DNA of 64,000 nucleotides. It comes from an uncultured Verrucomicrobiota bacterium (lineage in GTDB: Bacteria; Verrucomicrobiota; Verrucomicrobiia; Limisphaerales; UBA9464). Both the position numbers and the translations under genes were made by a program. The notes beneath the pieces are model-generated. The model ran no database searches. It was not told the origin of the DNA and saw only the letters and a list, made by a program, of their open reading frames with translations. Shown piece by piece: positions 26,793 through 37,330 of this stretch. The stretch covers positions 1 to 64,000 of the forward strand of contig CAIVQH010000057.1 of NCBI GenBank assembly GCA_903907995.1, in the 5' to 3' direction. Each line of letters opens with the position of its first letter. The first letter of the stretch is position 1.

Positions 26793-27719
26793 ATGGGCAA
26801 AACCGCACTACTTTTCGCCGGACAGGGCGCTCAGGCCGTCGGCATGGGCAAGGATCTCGCCGCCGCTTTTCCAACCGCCAAGGCACTGTTCGACCGCGCC
26901 AACACTACCCTGGGCTATGACCTCGCCGCCATCTGCTTTGACGGTCCCGAGGCCGAACTGACCAAAACCGAGCACGCGCAGCCGGGCATCTACCTCGTGA
27001 GCTGGGTCGCGCTGACGCTGCTGCGTGAACGGGTGCCCGGATTGGAATTCCAGGCCACTGCTGGCCTTTCACTGGGCGAGTTCACCGCGCTGGCGGCGGC
27101 GGGCGTGATGAGTTTTGAGGATGGCCTGCGGGTGGTGCGGCAGCGTGGCCGCTTCATGCAGGAAGCCTGCGAAGTCACCCAGGGAGGCATGGCCGCGATC
27201 ATCGGGCTGGACGAGGAACCGACCCGCGAGGTCTGTGCGGCCACCGGCGTGACGCTGGCGAACCTGAACTGCCCCGGCCAGATCGTGATTTCGGGCGCTT
27301 CCGACCGGATTCCGGCCGCCATCGAGGCCGCGAAGGCGAAGGGGGCCAAGCGGGCCATCCCACTGCCCGTGGCGGGCGCCTACCATTCGCCGCTGATGGC
27401 GAGCGCGCAGCCCAAACTGGCGGCCGAGCTCGTCCGGCTCACTTTGGCCCCGGCCGTCGTGCCGGTGATCGCCAATGTGACCGGCCAACCCCACGGCGCG
27501 ACGGAAACGATTGCGCCGCTGCTGGTCGAGCAGGTCACCTCTTCCGTGCGCTGGGAAGCCTCCATGCGCTACCTGCTGGCGCAGGGCTTCACCCGTTTCA
27601 TCGAGCTCGGGCCGGGCACTGCGCTGGCCGGCTTTCTGCGCCGCATCAACAAGTCGGTGCCGGTGCTGAATGTCGCGGATGCCGCCAGCCTCGAGGCGAC
27701 CGTGGCCGCGTTGGCCTGA
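26793..27719 (+). CDS. fabD: malonyl-CoA:ACP transacylase
   Basis: A 308-residue enzyme that moves malonyl groups from CoA to acyl carrier protein for fatty-acid synthesis. The nucleophile is S93 in GLSLGEFTALAAAGVMSFEDGL and the catalytic histidine is H198 in VAGAYHSPLM. The N-terminal LLFAGQGAQAVGMGKDL and the conserved Arg in VRQRGRFMQEA complete the set. Other fab genes are not adjacent, so fabD is detached from the usual fab cluster here. Confidence 0.96.
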   Translation: MGKTALLFAGQGAQAVGMGKDLAAAFPTAKALFDRANTTLGYDLAAICFDGPEAELTKTEHAQPGIYLVSWVALTLLRERVPGLEFQATAGLSLGEFTALAAAGVMSFEDGLRVVRQRGRFMQEACEVTQGGMAAIIGLDEEPTREVCAATGVTLANLNCPGQIVISGASDRIPAAIEAAKAKGAKRAIPLPVAGAYHSPLMASAQPKLAAELVRLTLAPAVVPVIANVTGQPHGATETIAPLLVEQVTSSVRWEASMRYLLAQGFTRFIELGPGTALAGFLRRINKSVPVLNVADAASLEATVAALA

Positions 27720-27727
27720 AGCAAGCA

Positions 27728-27813
27728 TCTTGCTCCTGCTCCTGCTCCTGCTCGCAATCGTGGAAAACGCGGAGATTACGATTACGAGTAAGAGTAGGAT
27801 TAAGAGCAGAAGA
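27728..27813. repeat. hexamer-word repeat after fabD
   Basis: The left arm has three CTCCTG copies (27733-27750). The right arm has GATTAC twice, then GAGTAA, GAGTAG, GATTAA and GAGCAG (27774-27809). The arms are partly complementary, TCTTGCTC against GAGCAGAAGA. The words GAGCAG and GATTAN recur at 54.6 kb. Confidence 0.7.
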
Positions 27814-27874
27814 CGGCAGGCCTGAAAAGCCACCTTGCCTCGCGGCGATCCCGCGGCAAGCGTGCGGCTTGCCA

Positions 27875-28393
27875 ATGAAATCCGTCCTGCTTCCCCGCCT
27901 GCCTTGGTGGCTTTGGGCCGGTTGGGTGGTGCATCTGGTGGCCTATGCCTTGCCAAGCTACCAGATGACCGGCCAGGAGACCGCTTCCGGGCTGAAGTGC
28001 GCCGATATCGCCTGGCAGATGTGGTTTTCCGAGGACGGCTTATGGCGAGAGCTGAAGGCGGGCAATTCGGATGCCATCCGGGGCATGGCCATGATCGGCT
28101 GGTTCAACGTCACCAACCTGATGGCCATCCTCGCTCCCTGGCTGGTGGGGCGCTCCCGCCGGCCGGCCTTGGCCTGGTGGACGGCCCTGCTCTGCGCGAC
28201 GGGAGCATTGCAGGCCGTTGCCTTCGGGTTCGGGATGTTTACCGGGGAGCGCCAATTCGAGTCGCTGCGGCTCGGCTATTACGTGTGGCTGGCGAGCTAC
28301 GTCTGGTTGGCCGTCGGAGCCGCCGTCGTATGGCGGCGAGTTCGGGTGACGCCAGTCTTGCCAAAGGCCGAGAGCGCACTTGCTTTGCCTTGA
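27875..28393 (+). CDS. four-helix integral membrane protein of unknown function
   Basis: A 172-residue protein with about four membrane helices: WWLWAGWVVHLVAYALPSY, FNVTNLMAILAPWLVG, LAWWTALLCATGALQAVAFGFG and YYVWLASYVWLAVGAAVVW. A soluble loop lies between helices 1 and 2. No family is recognised. The ATG at 27875 is preferred to a TTG two codons upstream. It follows fabD and a word repeat and converges on the RCC1-like gene. Confidence 0.6.
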   Translation: MKSVLLPRLPWWLWAGWVVHLVAYALPSYQMTGQETASGLKCADIAWQMWFSEDGLWRELKAGNSDAIRGMAMIGWFNVTNLMAILAPWLVGRSRRPALAWWTALLCATGALQAVAFGFGMFTGERQFESLRLGYYVWLASYVWLAVGAAVVWRRVRVTPVLPKAESALALP

Positions 28394-28395
28394 AC

Positions 28396-29811
28396 TCACT
28401 GCACCGGCCGTACACGGAAGTAGCGACCGGAATCCGCCAGCACGAATTCCTGCGTGATGAACTCGGCGTTTGCCACGAAAGGCGCTCCCACCGGCAGCCA
28501 GACGGAAAGATCCTGTGAAGCTTCAACCTGATAGGTGAACCCCCGGGTCAGCTTCATGATGACATTCGCCGGGCTGACTGTGATGGAAAGCCTTGGATCC
28601 GGCGGCAGGTAAGGGGGTGCGATCTGGATGGTGGGGATTCCGGTGTACCCGCTGCCGGCGCTGATCATCTGGATGGCGCTGACGTACCCGTCGTTGATGA
28701 CGGACTGCGCCAATGCACCGGAGCCGCCGCCGCCGAGGATGTGGACTGCCGGCGCATTCGTATAACCGGATCCGCCGTACGTGAGATTGATGGAGACCAC
28801 AGACCCATTGGTTACCTGGGCAATGCCGGTGGCCGATTTGGTGGCGCTGGCCGGATCCAGCAGGACCATTGTATGTTCTCCGCCGGCCGCGATGGCGGTC
28901 ACGATACCCAGATTGGCGGGCGTGTTCAACTGACCATACCCATTGAAGCCCCACGCCGCAACCGTGCCATCGCTTTTCAGGGCTATGGTATGGTTCAGGC
29001 CGGCCGAAATGGCGACCACATTGCTCAGGCCGGCGGGGATGTTGATCTCACCGTTCACGTTGTAGCCCCAGGCGACCAACGTGCCATCCCTTTTCAAGGC
29101 CACCGAATGGCCGTCGCCGGCGGTGACCGCCACGACCCCGGTCAGGTCGGAGGGGACATTGAGCTGGCCCCACAGATTAGAGCCCCAGGCGACTACCGTG
29201 CCATCGCCCTTCAGGGCCAAGGTCTGATATGTACTGGCTGAAATTGCCACCACATCGGACAACCCGGCGGGCACATTGAGCACTTGGTAAGTATTATCGT
29301 CGCCCCAAGCCACCACCGTGCCGTCGGCTTTCAGGGCCACCGCGAAGCCGCCGCCTGTTGAGATAGCCACCACGCCGGTCAAGCCGTGCGGCACGTTCGC
29401 GCTAAACTTGTTGGGAAGCGCCAAGGAAGTCACGGTGCCGTCGCTTCGCAGGGCTAATAATCGACCGACGGCCACCGCCACCGCATTGGTCAGATCGGCC
29501 GGTATCTTGATCCTTCCGAACGGGTCATAGCCCCAAACCACCACCGTGCCGTCGCCTTTCAAGGCTGCGCTATCACTGTAGCTACCCGAAATGGCCGCCA
29601 CGGCGTTCGCACTGGCGGGTATGTCGGTCTGCCCGACTTCGTTATCGCCCCAAGCCAATGGCACGCCGATGGGTGGCGGCGAACTCAGTGGAAAGCTGGT
29701 TGGTCGCGTGGGGATCGGTAGGGGGAACTGGGCGGCGCACACCTCGAGCGCAAAGTCGGCCAGTGCCAGCCGGAAGGCGACGGTTTTGAGTCGGGATAAC
29801 CTGAAGCTCAT
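28396..29811 (-). CDS. secreted RCC1-like beta-propeller protein
   Basis: A 471-residue secreted protein with an N-terminal signal-like segment ending VCAAQ. At least six repeats of about 40-44 residues follow, of the pattern VVAISAG-HTLALKSDGTVVAWGxNxxGQLNVPAGLTN, typical of RCC1/BLIP-II propellers. A low-complexity region with YGGSGYTNAPAV and SAGSGYTGIPTI pairs comes next, then a C-terminal tail (QVEASQDLSVWLPVGAP...GRYFRVRPVQ). Such propellers are common in Verrucomicrobia exoproteomes and usually bind proteins. No catalytic residues are apparent. Confidence 0.82.
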   Translation of the reverse strand: MSFRLSRLKTVAFRLALADFALEVCAAQFPLPIPTRPTSFPLSSPPPIGVPLAWGDNEVGQTDIPASANAVAAISGSYSDSAALKGDGTVVVWGYDPFGRIKIPADLTNAVAVAVGRLLALRSDGTVTSLALPNKFSANVPHGLTGVVAISTGGGFAVALKADGTVVAWGDDNTYQVLNVPAGLSDVVAISASTYQTLALKGDGTVVAWGSNLWGQLNVPSDLTGVVAVTAGDGHSVALKRDGTLVAWGYNVNGEINIPAGLSNVVAISAGLNHTIALKSDGTVAAWGFNGYGQLNTPANLGIVTAIAAGGEHTMVLLDPASATKSATGIAQVTNGSVVSINLTYGGSGYTNAPAVHILGGGGSGALAQSVINDGYVSAIQMISAGSGYTGIPTIQIAPPYLPPDPRLSITVSPANVIMKLTRGFTYQVEASQDLSVWLPVGAPFVANAEFITQEFVLADSGRYFRVRPVQ

Positions 29812-29972
29812 CCTTTGCCAGACTTTGGCTGTGATCGGGGTTCGTCACGCCAAAAATAATGACCGGTAGGGAGTTTTAGGCGGGATCGTCGTAACCCTGC
29901 ACCGCACACGGGGTCATCACTTTCCACACAGGACCGCTTGAGAAACTGCGAAACAGCGCGCAACAGTAGCCA

Positions 29973-32657
29973 GTGACTACCGCCAACGAATTCCGTGCCG
30001 GGGGCAGAATCGGGCTGACGCCTGGGTGGTCACGTCGGGCTTTGGGCTGGCTGCTTGGGTTGCTCGGTGCTCTCTCCCTCACGGTCCGCGCCGCCGACGT
30101 GGCGGACGTGCGCAACCTCCTGCGCACGGGCGAATACGACAAGGCCATCACGCAGGCGGCGCAGGGCCTGAAGGAGGAACCGCGCAATGAAGAGTGGCCG
30201 CTGCTGCTGACCCGGGGGCTGTTGACGGTCGGCCGTTATCCCGACGCCACGGCCGCAGTGACCAACGCGCTTGCCAAGGATTCCCGGAGCATCCGGCTCC
30301 GCTGGCTGGCCCGTGAGGTGTTTCTCGGCAACGGGGAGACCAACCGGGCCGCAGAGGTTCTGGAGGAAATCAAACTCTACGTGTCCAACCGTACCGGCTC
30401 CTACCGCGATGCGGCAAGCATGGTGGTCTTTGCCGAGGCGGCACTCGCGCTCGGGGCCGATCCCAAGGTGGTGCTCGATAAAATTCTCGGTCCCGCCCAA
30501 AAGCTGGACCCCAATCTGCGCGACACCTACCTGGCGCGGGGTGACATCGCCCTGTCCAAGCATGATTTCGCGCTCGCGGCGAAGGCCTTTGACGAGGGGC
30601 TGAAGCTGCATCCCGACGATCCCGACCTGCTCTACGGCCTCGCGAAATCGCATGCCGAAGGCGAGCGCGAGGTGATGGGTGATGCGGTGGAAGCTGCGCT
30701 GAAGAACAATCCACGCCACATCCCCACCCTGCTGCTGGTGGCCGACAACCGGATCGACGCGGAGGACTACGAGGGGGCCGCGAAGGTGCTGGACGAGATT
30801 GTGGCGGTGAACCCGTGGCAGCCCGATGCCTGGGCCTATCGCTCCGTCCTTGCCCACCTCCGGAACGACCCGGCGGCGGAGACGGCCGCGCGCGACTCGG
30901 CGCTGCATTTCTGGAAGACGAATCCGCGGGTGTATCACCTCATCGGCCTGAAGCTCTCGCAGAAGTACCGCTTCTCCGAGGGGGCAGCCCGGCAGCGGCA
31001 GGCACTGTCGTACGATCCGGATTACCTGCCGGCGCAGGCGCAGTTGGCGAATGACCTCCTGCGGCTGGGCGAGGAGGCCGAAGGCTGGCGGCTCGCCCAG
31101 CAGGTGCATGATCGCGACGGCTACGACGTGGCGGCCTACAATCTCGTCACCCTGCACGACACGATGGCCAAGTACGCCACGCTGACCAACGCGCATTTCA
31201 TCCTCCGCATCAGCGACCACGAGGCGGGCATCTATGGCCCCCGGGTGCTGGCCCTGCTGGAGAGGGCGCGGACGACGCTGTGCGAAAAGTACGGCATGGA
31301 CCTCAAGCTGCCGACGCTCGTGGAGGTCTTTGCCGAGCAGAAGGATTTTGGCGTACGGACATTCGGGATGCCGGACAACCCGGGCTACCTTGGCGTCTGC
31401 TTCGGGCGTGTGGTCACGGCGAACGGCCCGGCGGCCAACAAGGGCGGCCCGGTCAATTGGGAGGCCGTGCTCTGGCACGAGTTCTGCCACGTGGTCACGC
31501 TCCAGCTCACCGCGAACAAGATGCCGCGCTGGCTGAGCGAGGGCATTTCGGTTTACGAGGAGCTGCAGGCCGATTCGTCCTGGGGCCAGCGCATGACCCC
31601 GCGCTATCGCGCCATGATCCTCGGTGGCGAGCTCAAGCCAATCTCCGAACTGAGCGGCGCGTTTCTCGCGCCGAAGACGCCGTTCCACCTCCAGTTTGCC
31701 TATTACGAGTCGGCGCTGGTGGTGGAGTTCATCATCAACCGGTTCGGTCTGGAGAACCTCAAGGCCATGCTGCACGACTTGCACGACGGGTTGGGCATCA
31801 ACGAGGCCATTGCCAAACACACGGAACCCATGCCGGCCTTGGAGAAGGAATTCGCCGCCTTCGCCACCGATCGGGCCAAGCAGCTTGCTCCGGGGCTGGA
31901 CTGGGAGCGTCCGGGCGTGGCCGGCAAAACCAACAGCGCCGCCAGCCTGTTGTCGCAGCTTTTCCCCGAGAAACCGGCCCGTGGTCATGCCGTCGAACCC
32001 GCGCTGTCCGATGAGGAGCTGGACCGCTGGGCGGCGGCTCACCCGACGAATTTCTGGGCGCTCAACCAGATCGCGCGTCGCTTGGTGGCGGAAAAGAAGT
32101 GGGCGGAAGCCAAGGAGCCGTTGCAGCAACTGATCAAGCTGTTTCCCAACCAGCCGGGTGCCGACAGCCCGTACCCGGCACTCGCCGCCGTGCATCGCGC
32201 GCTCGGTGAGACCAATGAGGAGCGGCAGGTGCTGCAACAGTATGTTTCAAGGGATGACGAAGCCACCGCCGCCTACCTGCGCCTGATGGAGCTGGCCACC
32301 GCCGCCAAGGACTGGCCCGAAGTCACGCGTAACGCGCAGCGCTTCCTCGCGGTCAATCCCCTTGTGGCGCCGCCGTACCGTTATCTGGCCCAGGCCAGTG
32401 AAGCCGGTGGCGACACCCCGTCGGCCATCGCGGCCTACGGCACGATGCTGCGGCTCGACCCGCCGAATCCCGCCGACCTCCATTACCAGCTCGCGCGCCT
32501 GTTGCAGCCGACCGATGCCGCCACGGCGCGTCTGCACACGCTGCAGGCGCTGGAGGATGCCCCGCGCCATCGGGCCGCCCTGCGGCTGCTGCTGAAATTG
32601 CAGACCAACGCGCCCCCGGAAAATCCCAAGCCGGTCTCCGGCGACCCAGGCAAATGA
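29973..32657 (+). CDS. TPR-repeat protein with peptidase-MA-like metalloprotease domain
   Basis: An 894-residue exported protein, first gene of the long one-direction cluster. It starts at GTG 29973 with a signal segment (GWLLGLLGALSLTVRAA). TPR helices run about 40-400. A gluzincin-like protease domain follows, with H502-E-F-C-H506 (LWHEFCHVV) and E523 (WLSEGISVYEE) as zinc ligands and base. Further TPRs run to the end (DEELDRWAAAHPTNFWALNQIARRL onward). Zinc hydrolysis is inferred from these residues. The stop overlaps the next ATG (ATGA), so it is translationally coupled to the DUF4159 gene. Confidence 0.83.
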   Translation: MTTANEFRAGGRIGLTPGWSRRALGWLLGLLGALSLTVRAADVADVRNLLRTGEYDKAITQAAQGLKEEPRNEEWPLLLTRGLLTVGRYPDATAAVTNALAKDSRSIRLRWLAREVFLGNGETNRAAEVLEEIKLYVSNRTGSYRDAASMVVFAEAALALGADPKVVLDKILGPAQKLDPNLRDTYLARGDIALSKHDFALAAKAFDEGLKLHPDDPDLLYGLAKSHAEGEREVMGDAVEAALKNNPRHIPTLLLVADNRIDAEDYEGAAKVLDEIVAVNPWQPDAWAYRSVLAHLRNDPAAETAARDSALHFWKTNPRVYHLIGLKLSQKYRFSEGAARQRQALSYDPDYLPAQAQLANDLLRLGEEAEGWRLAQQVHDRDGYDVAAYNLVTLHDTMAKYATLTNAHFILRISDHEAGIYGPRVLALLERARTTLCEKYGMDLKLPTLVEVFAEQKDFGVRTFGMPDNPGYLGVCFGRVVTANGPAANKGGPVNWEAVLWHEFCHVVTLQLTANKMPRWLSEGISVYEELQADSSWGQRMTPRYRAMILGGELKPISELSGAFLAPKTPFHLQFAYYESALVVEFIINRFGLENLKAMLHDLHDGLGINEAIAKHTEPMPALEKEFAAFATDRAKQLAPGLDWERPGVAGKTNSAASLLSQLFPEKPARGHAVEPALSDEELDRWAAAHPTNFWALNQIARRLVAEKKWAEAKEPLQQLIKLFPNQPGADSPYPALAAVHRALGETNEERQVLQQYVSRDDEATAAYLRLMELATAAKDWPEVTRNAQRFLAVNPLVAPPYRYLAQASEAGGDTPSAIAAYGTMLRLDPPNPADLHYQLARLLQPTDAATARLHTLQALEDAPRHRAALRLLLKLQTNAPPENPKPVSGDPGK

Positions 32658-33544
32658 TGAAACGGACCGGCCTCATCACCCTCCTGTTCCTCCTGGCGAC
32701 GGCGCTGGTCGTGGCCCAGCGCGGCGGCGGTGGCGGGCGCTTCATCGGTGGCGGCGAGATTTTCGTCGGTGAGGATGTCCACACGGCCCGGGAGATCGGC
32801 ACGCGCAGCGTGGGTACCCCCGTCTGGACCAACGCGCCGCCCTTCGGCAAAGACGTGTTCACCTATGCGCGCATCCGTTACGACAAGAACCCGGATGGAC
32901 CGAAGGGGCGCGGTCTCGGCGGCTGGACCACGGATCTGCCCGACAGCGACCTCAATCTCTCCTACCGCCTCCAGCAGATGACCTCCTTGAAGGTGGACCC
33001 GGATGGCAGGTTGCTGCACCTGACGGACCCCGAGCTGGTCAATTACCCGTTTCTGTTCCTCTCCGCCCCGGGCGTGATGGGTTTTTCCGCCGCCGAAGCC
33101 GCCGCGCTGCGGAAGCATCTGCTGAACGGCGGGTTTCTGCTGATGGATGACTTCTGGGGCGATGCGGAGTGGGCGAACTGCGAGCAGATGATGAAGATGG
33201 TGTTTCCGGAACGGGATTTCTTTGAACTGCCGCTGGACCATCCGCTCTACCACGGGGTGTTCGAGATCAAGGCCAAGATGCAGTGCGCCAATTCCGTGCT
33301 CGGCGTCCACAGCGAATTCACCGGCGTCACCTGGGAAAACAACCATCCCGGCGACGTGCGGACGGTCCATCACCGGGCCATCGCGGATGCCAAGGGCCGG
33401 CTGATGGTGCTGGCCCTGCACAACACCGACACCGGCGACGGCTGGGAGCGCGAGGGCGAGAGCGACTACTACTTCCACAACTTTTCCGAAAAGATCGCGT
33501 ATCCTCTCGGCGTGAACATCATCTATTACGTGATGACACACTAG
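32654..33544 (+). CDS. DUF4159-domain protein, first copy
   Basis: A 296-residue exported protein with a signal peptide (TGLITLLFLLATALVVAQ), a Gly-rich linker (RGGGGGRF), then a DUF4159 domain. That domain resembles the glutamine-amidotransferase-like fold (LSYRLQQMTSLKV, LLNGGFLLMDDFWGDAEW, HPLYHGVFEIK, GDGWEREGESDYYFHNFSEK). Genes of this type accompany MoxR/BatA clusters in Planctomycetes and Verrucomicrobia. Its start overlaps the upstream stop. A closely related paralogue follows after 14 bases. The biochemical role is unknown. Confidence 0.83.
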   Translation: MMKRTGLITLLFLLATALVVAQRGGGGGRFIGGGEIFVGEDVHTAREIGTRSVGTPVWTNAPPFGKDVFTYARIRYDKNPDGPKGRGLGGWTTDLPDSDLNLSYRLQQMTSLKVDPDGRLLHLTDPELVNYPFLFLSAPGVMGFSAAEAAALRKHLLNGGFLLMDDFWGDAEWANCEQMMKMVFPERDFFELPLDHPLYHGVFEIKAKMQCANSVLGVHSEFTGVTWENNHPGDVRTVHHRAIADAKGRLMVLALHNTDTGDGWEREGESDYYFHNFSEKIAYPLGVNIIYYVMTH

Positions 33545-33558
33545 CCCCGCCTCCGCCG

Positions 33559-34472
33559 ATGAACACCCCGCCCCCCCATCTGCCGGACCGCCTGCGCCGG
33601 GCGCTGCGCCTCGGTCTGTTGCTGGTGTGCGTGTCGTGCGGCTTCCTGGTCCTGGGCCAGCGGCGGTTCCGGGGCGGCGGCGGTGGCGGCTGGGGCGAGA
33701 GTTACATCGGTGAGACCGAGCGCACCCCCCGCGAAGTCGCCTCCCACAGCACCGGCACCCCGATGTGGACCAACGCGCCTGGTTTCGAGAAGGACGTGTT
33801 CACCTTCGTGCGGGTGCGTCGGGACAGCCGCGGCTGGGGACGCGGCGGCCCGTGGTCCACCGACGCGCCGGACAGCGACCTAAACTTCTCCTACCGCCTG
33901 CAGCAGATGACCTCGATCAAGACCAATCCCGAGGGGCGTTTTCTGCGGCTTACCGACCCGGACCTGACGCAGTTTCCGTTCATCTACATGGTGGAGCCGG
34001 GCAGCCTTTACCTCTCGGACGAGGAAATTGCCGCGTTGCGGAAGTATCTGCACAACGGCGGGTTCCTCATGCTGGACGACTTCTGGGGTGACAGCGAATG
34101 GGACAACGCCGAGGAGGTGCTTAAGCGCGTTCTGCCGGAAAGGAGCTTCGTTGAACTGTCGCTGGATCATCCGGTCTATCACGGTGTGTTCGAGATCAAA
34201 TCGAAGGGACAGGTGCCCAACATCCGGACCGGGATCGAGAGCGAATACACCGGCGTCACCTGGGAGGAAAACCACGATGGCGACACGCGCACGGTGCATC
34301 ACCGCGCCATCTTCGACGACAAGGGCCGCATGATGGTCATCGCCACCCACAACACCGACAACGGCGACGGCTGGGAGCGCGAGGGCGAGAGCGACTACTT
34401 TTTTCACAACTTCTCCGAGAAGATCTCCTATCCGCTCGGCATCAACATCATCTACTACACGATGACCCACTA

Positions 34473-34473
<1 letters not shown>
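33559..34473 (+). CDS. DUF4159-domain protein, second copy
   Basis: A 304-residue paralogue of the preceding gene. It shares the Gly-rich linker, FSYRLQQMTSIKTN, YLHNGGFLMLDDFWGDSEW, HPVYHGVFEIKSK and GDGWEREGESDYFFHNFSEKISYPLGINIIYYTMTH. The N-terminal hydrophobic stretch (LGLLLVCVSCGFLVLGQ) could be a signal peptide or, through VSCG, a lipobox. The stop codon shares a base with the MoxR start (TAATG). The tandem arrangement points to duplication followed by divergence, perhaps forming a heteromer. Confidence 0.83.
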
Positions 34474-35543
<1,070 letters not shown>

Positions 35544-35572
35544 GGTAATTCACGAGCAGATTTTTCAAACTC

Positions 35573-36187
35573 ATGAAACCGGTGCTCACGACTCTAGTTT
35601 GCTTTTTTCTTTCTGGCTGGTTGCAGGCCGCCGTTCCAACTCCGGAAATGTCGATGGCTTTGGAGTTTATTAAGAAGGATGCCCGCAAGTGGACGGTGGC
35701 TTATCAGCACGGAAGCGAATTGGGTGTCGTCATGGAATTGGTTCCCCAAGGGGACAACATCAACGAATGGAAGGAAATGGTGGCTCATCAGATTGCGTTC
35801 ACCGATGTCTCGGTTCGTGCCTTCGTCGACGTGTGGAAAGCCGGATTGGAGAAGTCGGCACCGGGAAGCAAAGTGAGCGAAGAGCCTGCGAAGGACGGCT
35901 CGATAATGGTCACCTACACGGCTCGGCAGGCCGACGAAGCTGGCATGCGCAGATTTATCAAGGCGCATGATGGCATATACATGCTGGCTTATCACGTCCG
36001 ACCCAAGCTGAAGGACGAAAAAATCTTCAAACTCTGGCAGGGGATTCTGCGAGAAGCCTATTTGGTTCCGAATCCGGTGAAAGGGAAGAAGTTGCGTTCT
36101 GGAGAGAGAACACAGGCAAATAACCGGAACATATCACCGGCTAGCCCGGGGCGTGGCTTGATTAATATCTTGGCCAGCTCCTCTTGA
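35573..36187 (+). CDS. secreted hypothetical protein with lower GC
   Basis: A 204-residue protein with a clear signal peptide (KPVLTTLVCFFLSGWLQAA). The mature part is lysine-rich and mixed alpha/beta (MALEFIKKDARKWTVAYQHGSELGVVMELVPQGDNINEWKEMV). It is not recognised. Composition is close to even GC with codons such as AAA, TTT and GAA, unlike the GC-rich genes either side. It separates MoxR from DUF58, normally neighbours. Recent insertion is inferred. The last 30 codons (SGERTQANNRNISPASPGRGLINIL) look like read-through of non-coding sequence. Confidence 0.65.
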   Translation: MKPVLTTLVCFFLSGWLQAAVPTPEMSMALEFIKKDARKWTVAYQHGSELGVVMELVPQGDNINEWKEMVAHQIAFTDVSVRAFVDVWKAGLEKSAPGSKVSEEPAKDGSIMVTYTARQADEAGMRRFIKAHDGIYMLAYHVRPKLKDEKIFKLWQGILREAYLVPNPVKGKKLRSGERTQANNRNISPASPGRGLINILASSS

Positions 36188-36191
36188 TCTC

Positions 36192-37166
36192 GTGGCTGCC
36201 AATTTCCCCAATCCTTCGTTCCCGTCCGCCTCGCTTATCAGCCCGAAGGCGCTGATGAGCATTCGCAACCTGGAGTTGCGCGCGCGGGCGGTGGTCGAGG
36301 GTTTTTGGAGCGGCCTGCATCGCAGCCCGTATCACGGCTTCTCCGTCGAGTTCACCGAGTATCGCCAGTACACGCCCGGTGATGATCCTCGTCATCTCGA
36401 CTGGCGCGTGTTCGCCCGCAGCGACCGCTACTTCATCAAGAAGTTCGAGGACGAGACCAACCTCCGCTGCCATCTGCTCACTGATCAGAGCCGCTCGATG
36501 GCCTTCGGCTCGGTCGGGCACACCAAGGCCGAATACGCCTCGACGCTCGCCGCGACGCTCGCCTACTTCCTCCACCTTCAGGGCGATGCCGTCGGTCTGC
36601 TCACCTTTGACGAGCGCATCCGTGACTATCTGCCCGCGCGGCACCGTACCAGCCATCTGCGCCAGCTCATGCTCGCACTCGAGAAGCCGGCGGGCGGGAC
36701 GGCCACCGACCTCGTCGCGCCGCTTCAGCGCATCACCGAGCTCGTCCGAAAGCGCGGCCTGGTCACACTCATCTCCGACTTCCTCGCGCCGCTCGACCGC
36801 CTCGAAAGCAGTCTTACGAATCTCGCCGCCTGCCGCCACGAAGTCGTGGTGTTTCAGGTGCTCGATCCGGCGGAGCTCGGCTTCGCATTCGAGCAGGCCG
36901 CTGTTTTCCGGGACGCCGAGACGGGCCGAACGCTCTACGTGGACCCGGCGGCCGCCCGCAAAAGCTACGTGCAGAAGCTGGAAGCGCACTGCACGGCCCT
37001 GCGCCGCATCTGTGAAAAACTCGGCATCGGCTACCATCGCCTCGCTACCGACCAACCGCTGGAGCTTGCCCTCTTCGACTTCCTGCAGGCGCGCATGCAG
37101 CGTGGTAAACTGGTGAAACCCGTCACCGGCCAACGGGGTTCCATTTCAGGAACTGCGAATACCTGA
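36192..37166 (+). CDS. DUF58 domain protein (MoxR partner)
   Basis: A 324-residue cytoplasmic protein starting at GTG 36192. The DUF58 signature YTPGDDPRHLDWRVFARSDRYFIKKFEDETN is at about 60-90, followed by a VWA-like fold whose metal site is degenerate-looking DQSRSM (98-103), with SDFLAPLDRL later. DUF58 proteins pair with MoxR ATPases. No membrane helix is present, unlike many relatives, so it may recruit MoxR to the membrane proteins encoded downstream. Confidence 0.9.
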   Translation: MAANFPNPSFPSASLISPKALMSIRNLELRARAVVEGFWSGLHRSPYHGFSVEFTEYRQYTPGDDPRHLDWRVFARSDRYFIKKFEDETNLRCHLLTDQSRSMAFGSVGHTKAEYASTLAATLAYFLHLQGDAVGLLTFDERIRDYLPARHRTSHLRQLMLALEKPAGGTATDLVAPLQRITELVRKRGLVTLISDFLAPLDRLESSLTNLAACRHEVVVFQVLDPAELGFAFEQAAVFRDAETGRTLYVDPAAARKSYVQKLEAHCTALRRICEKLGIGYHRLATDQPLELALFDFLQARMQRGKLVKPVTGQRGSISGTANT

Positions 37167-37217
37167 GCATGAACGCTGGCAATACAACGAAGGGTCCCGG
37201 TGTGCGGAGGTTGCCTT

Positions 37218-37251
37218 CCCCCTCACCCCGGCCTTCTCCCTCAGGGAGAGA
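37218..37251. repeat. CCCTCACCCCGGCC-type dispersed repeat, copy 1
   Basis: Begins CCCCCTCACCCCGGCC and contains the hairpin TCTCCCTCAGGGAGA. A near-identical copy lies at 44165-44202 in the other gap of the same cluster. This sequence type is widely dispersed in environmental bacteria. Confidence 0.75.
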
Positions 37252-37330
37252 TTCCGCGCCCCTAGAGGCGCGAACTGAGCCCCTTGACCCTCGTTGGTCA
37301 ACGGCTCCGGCCAGCCTTCTTGGGGATCGA

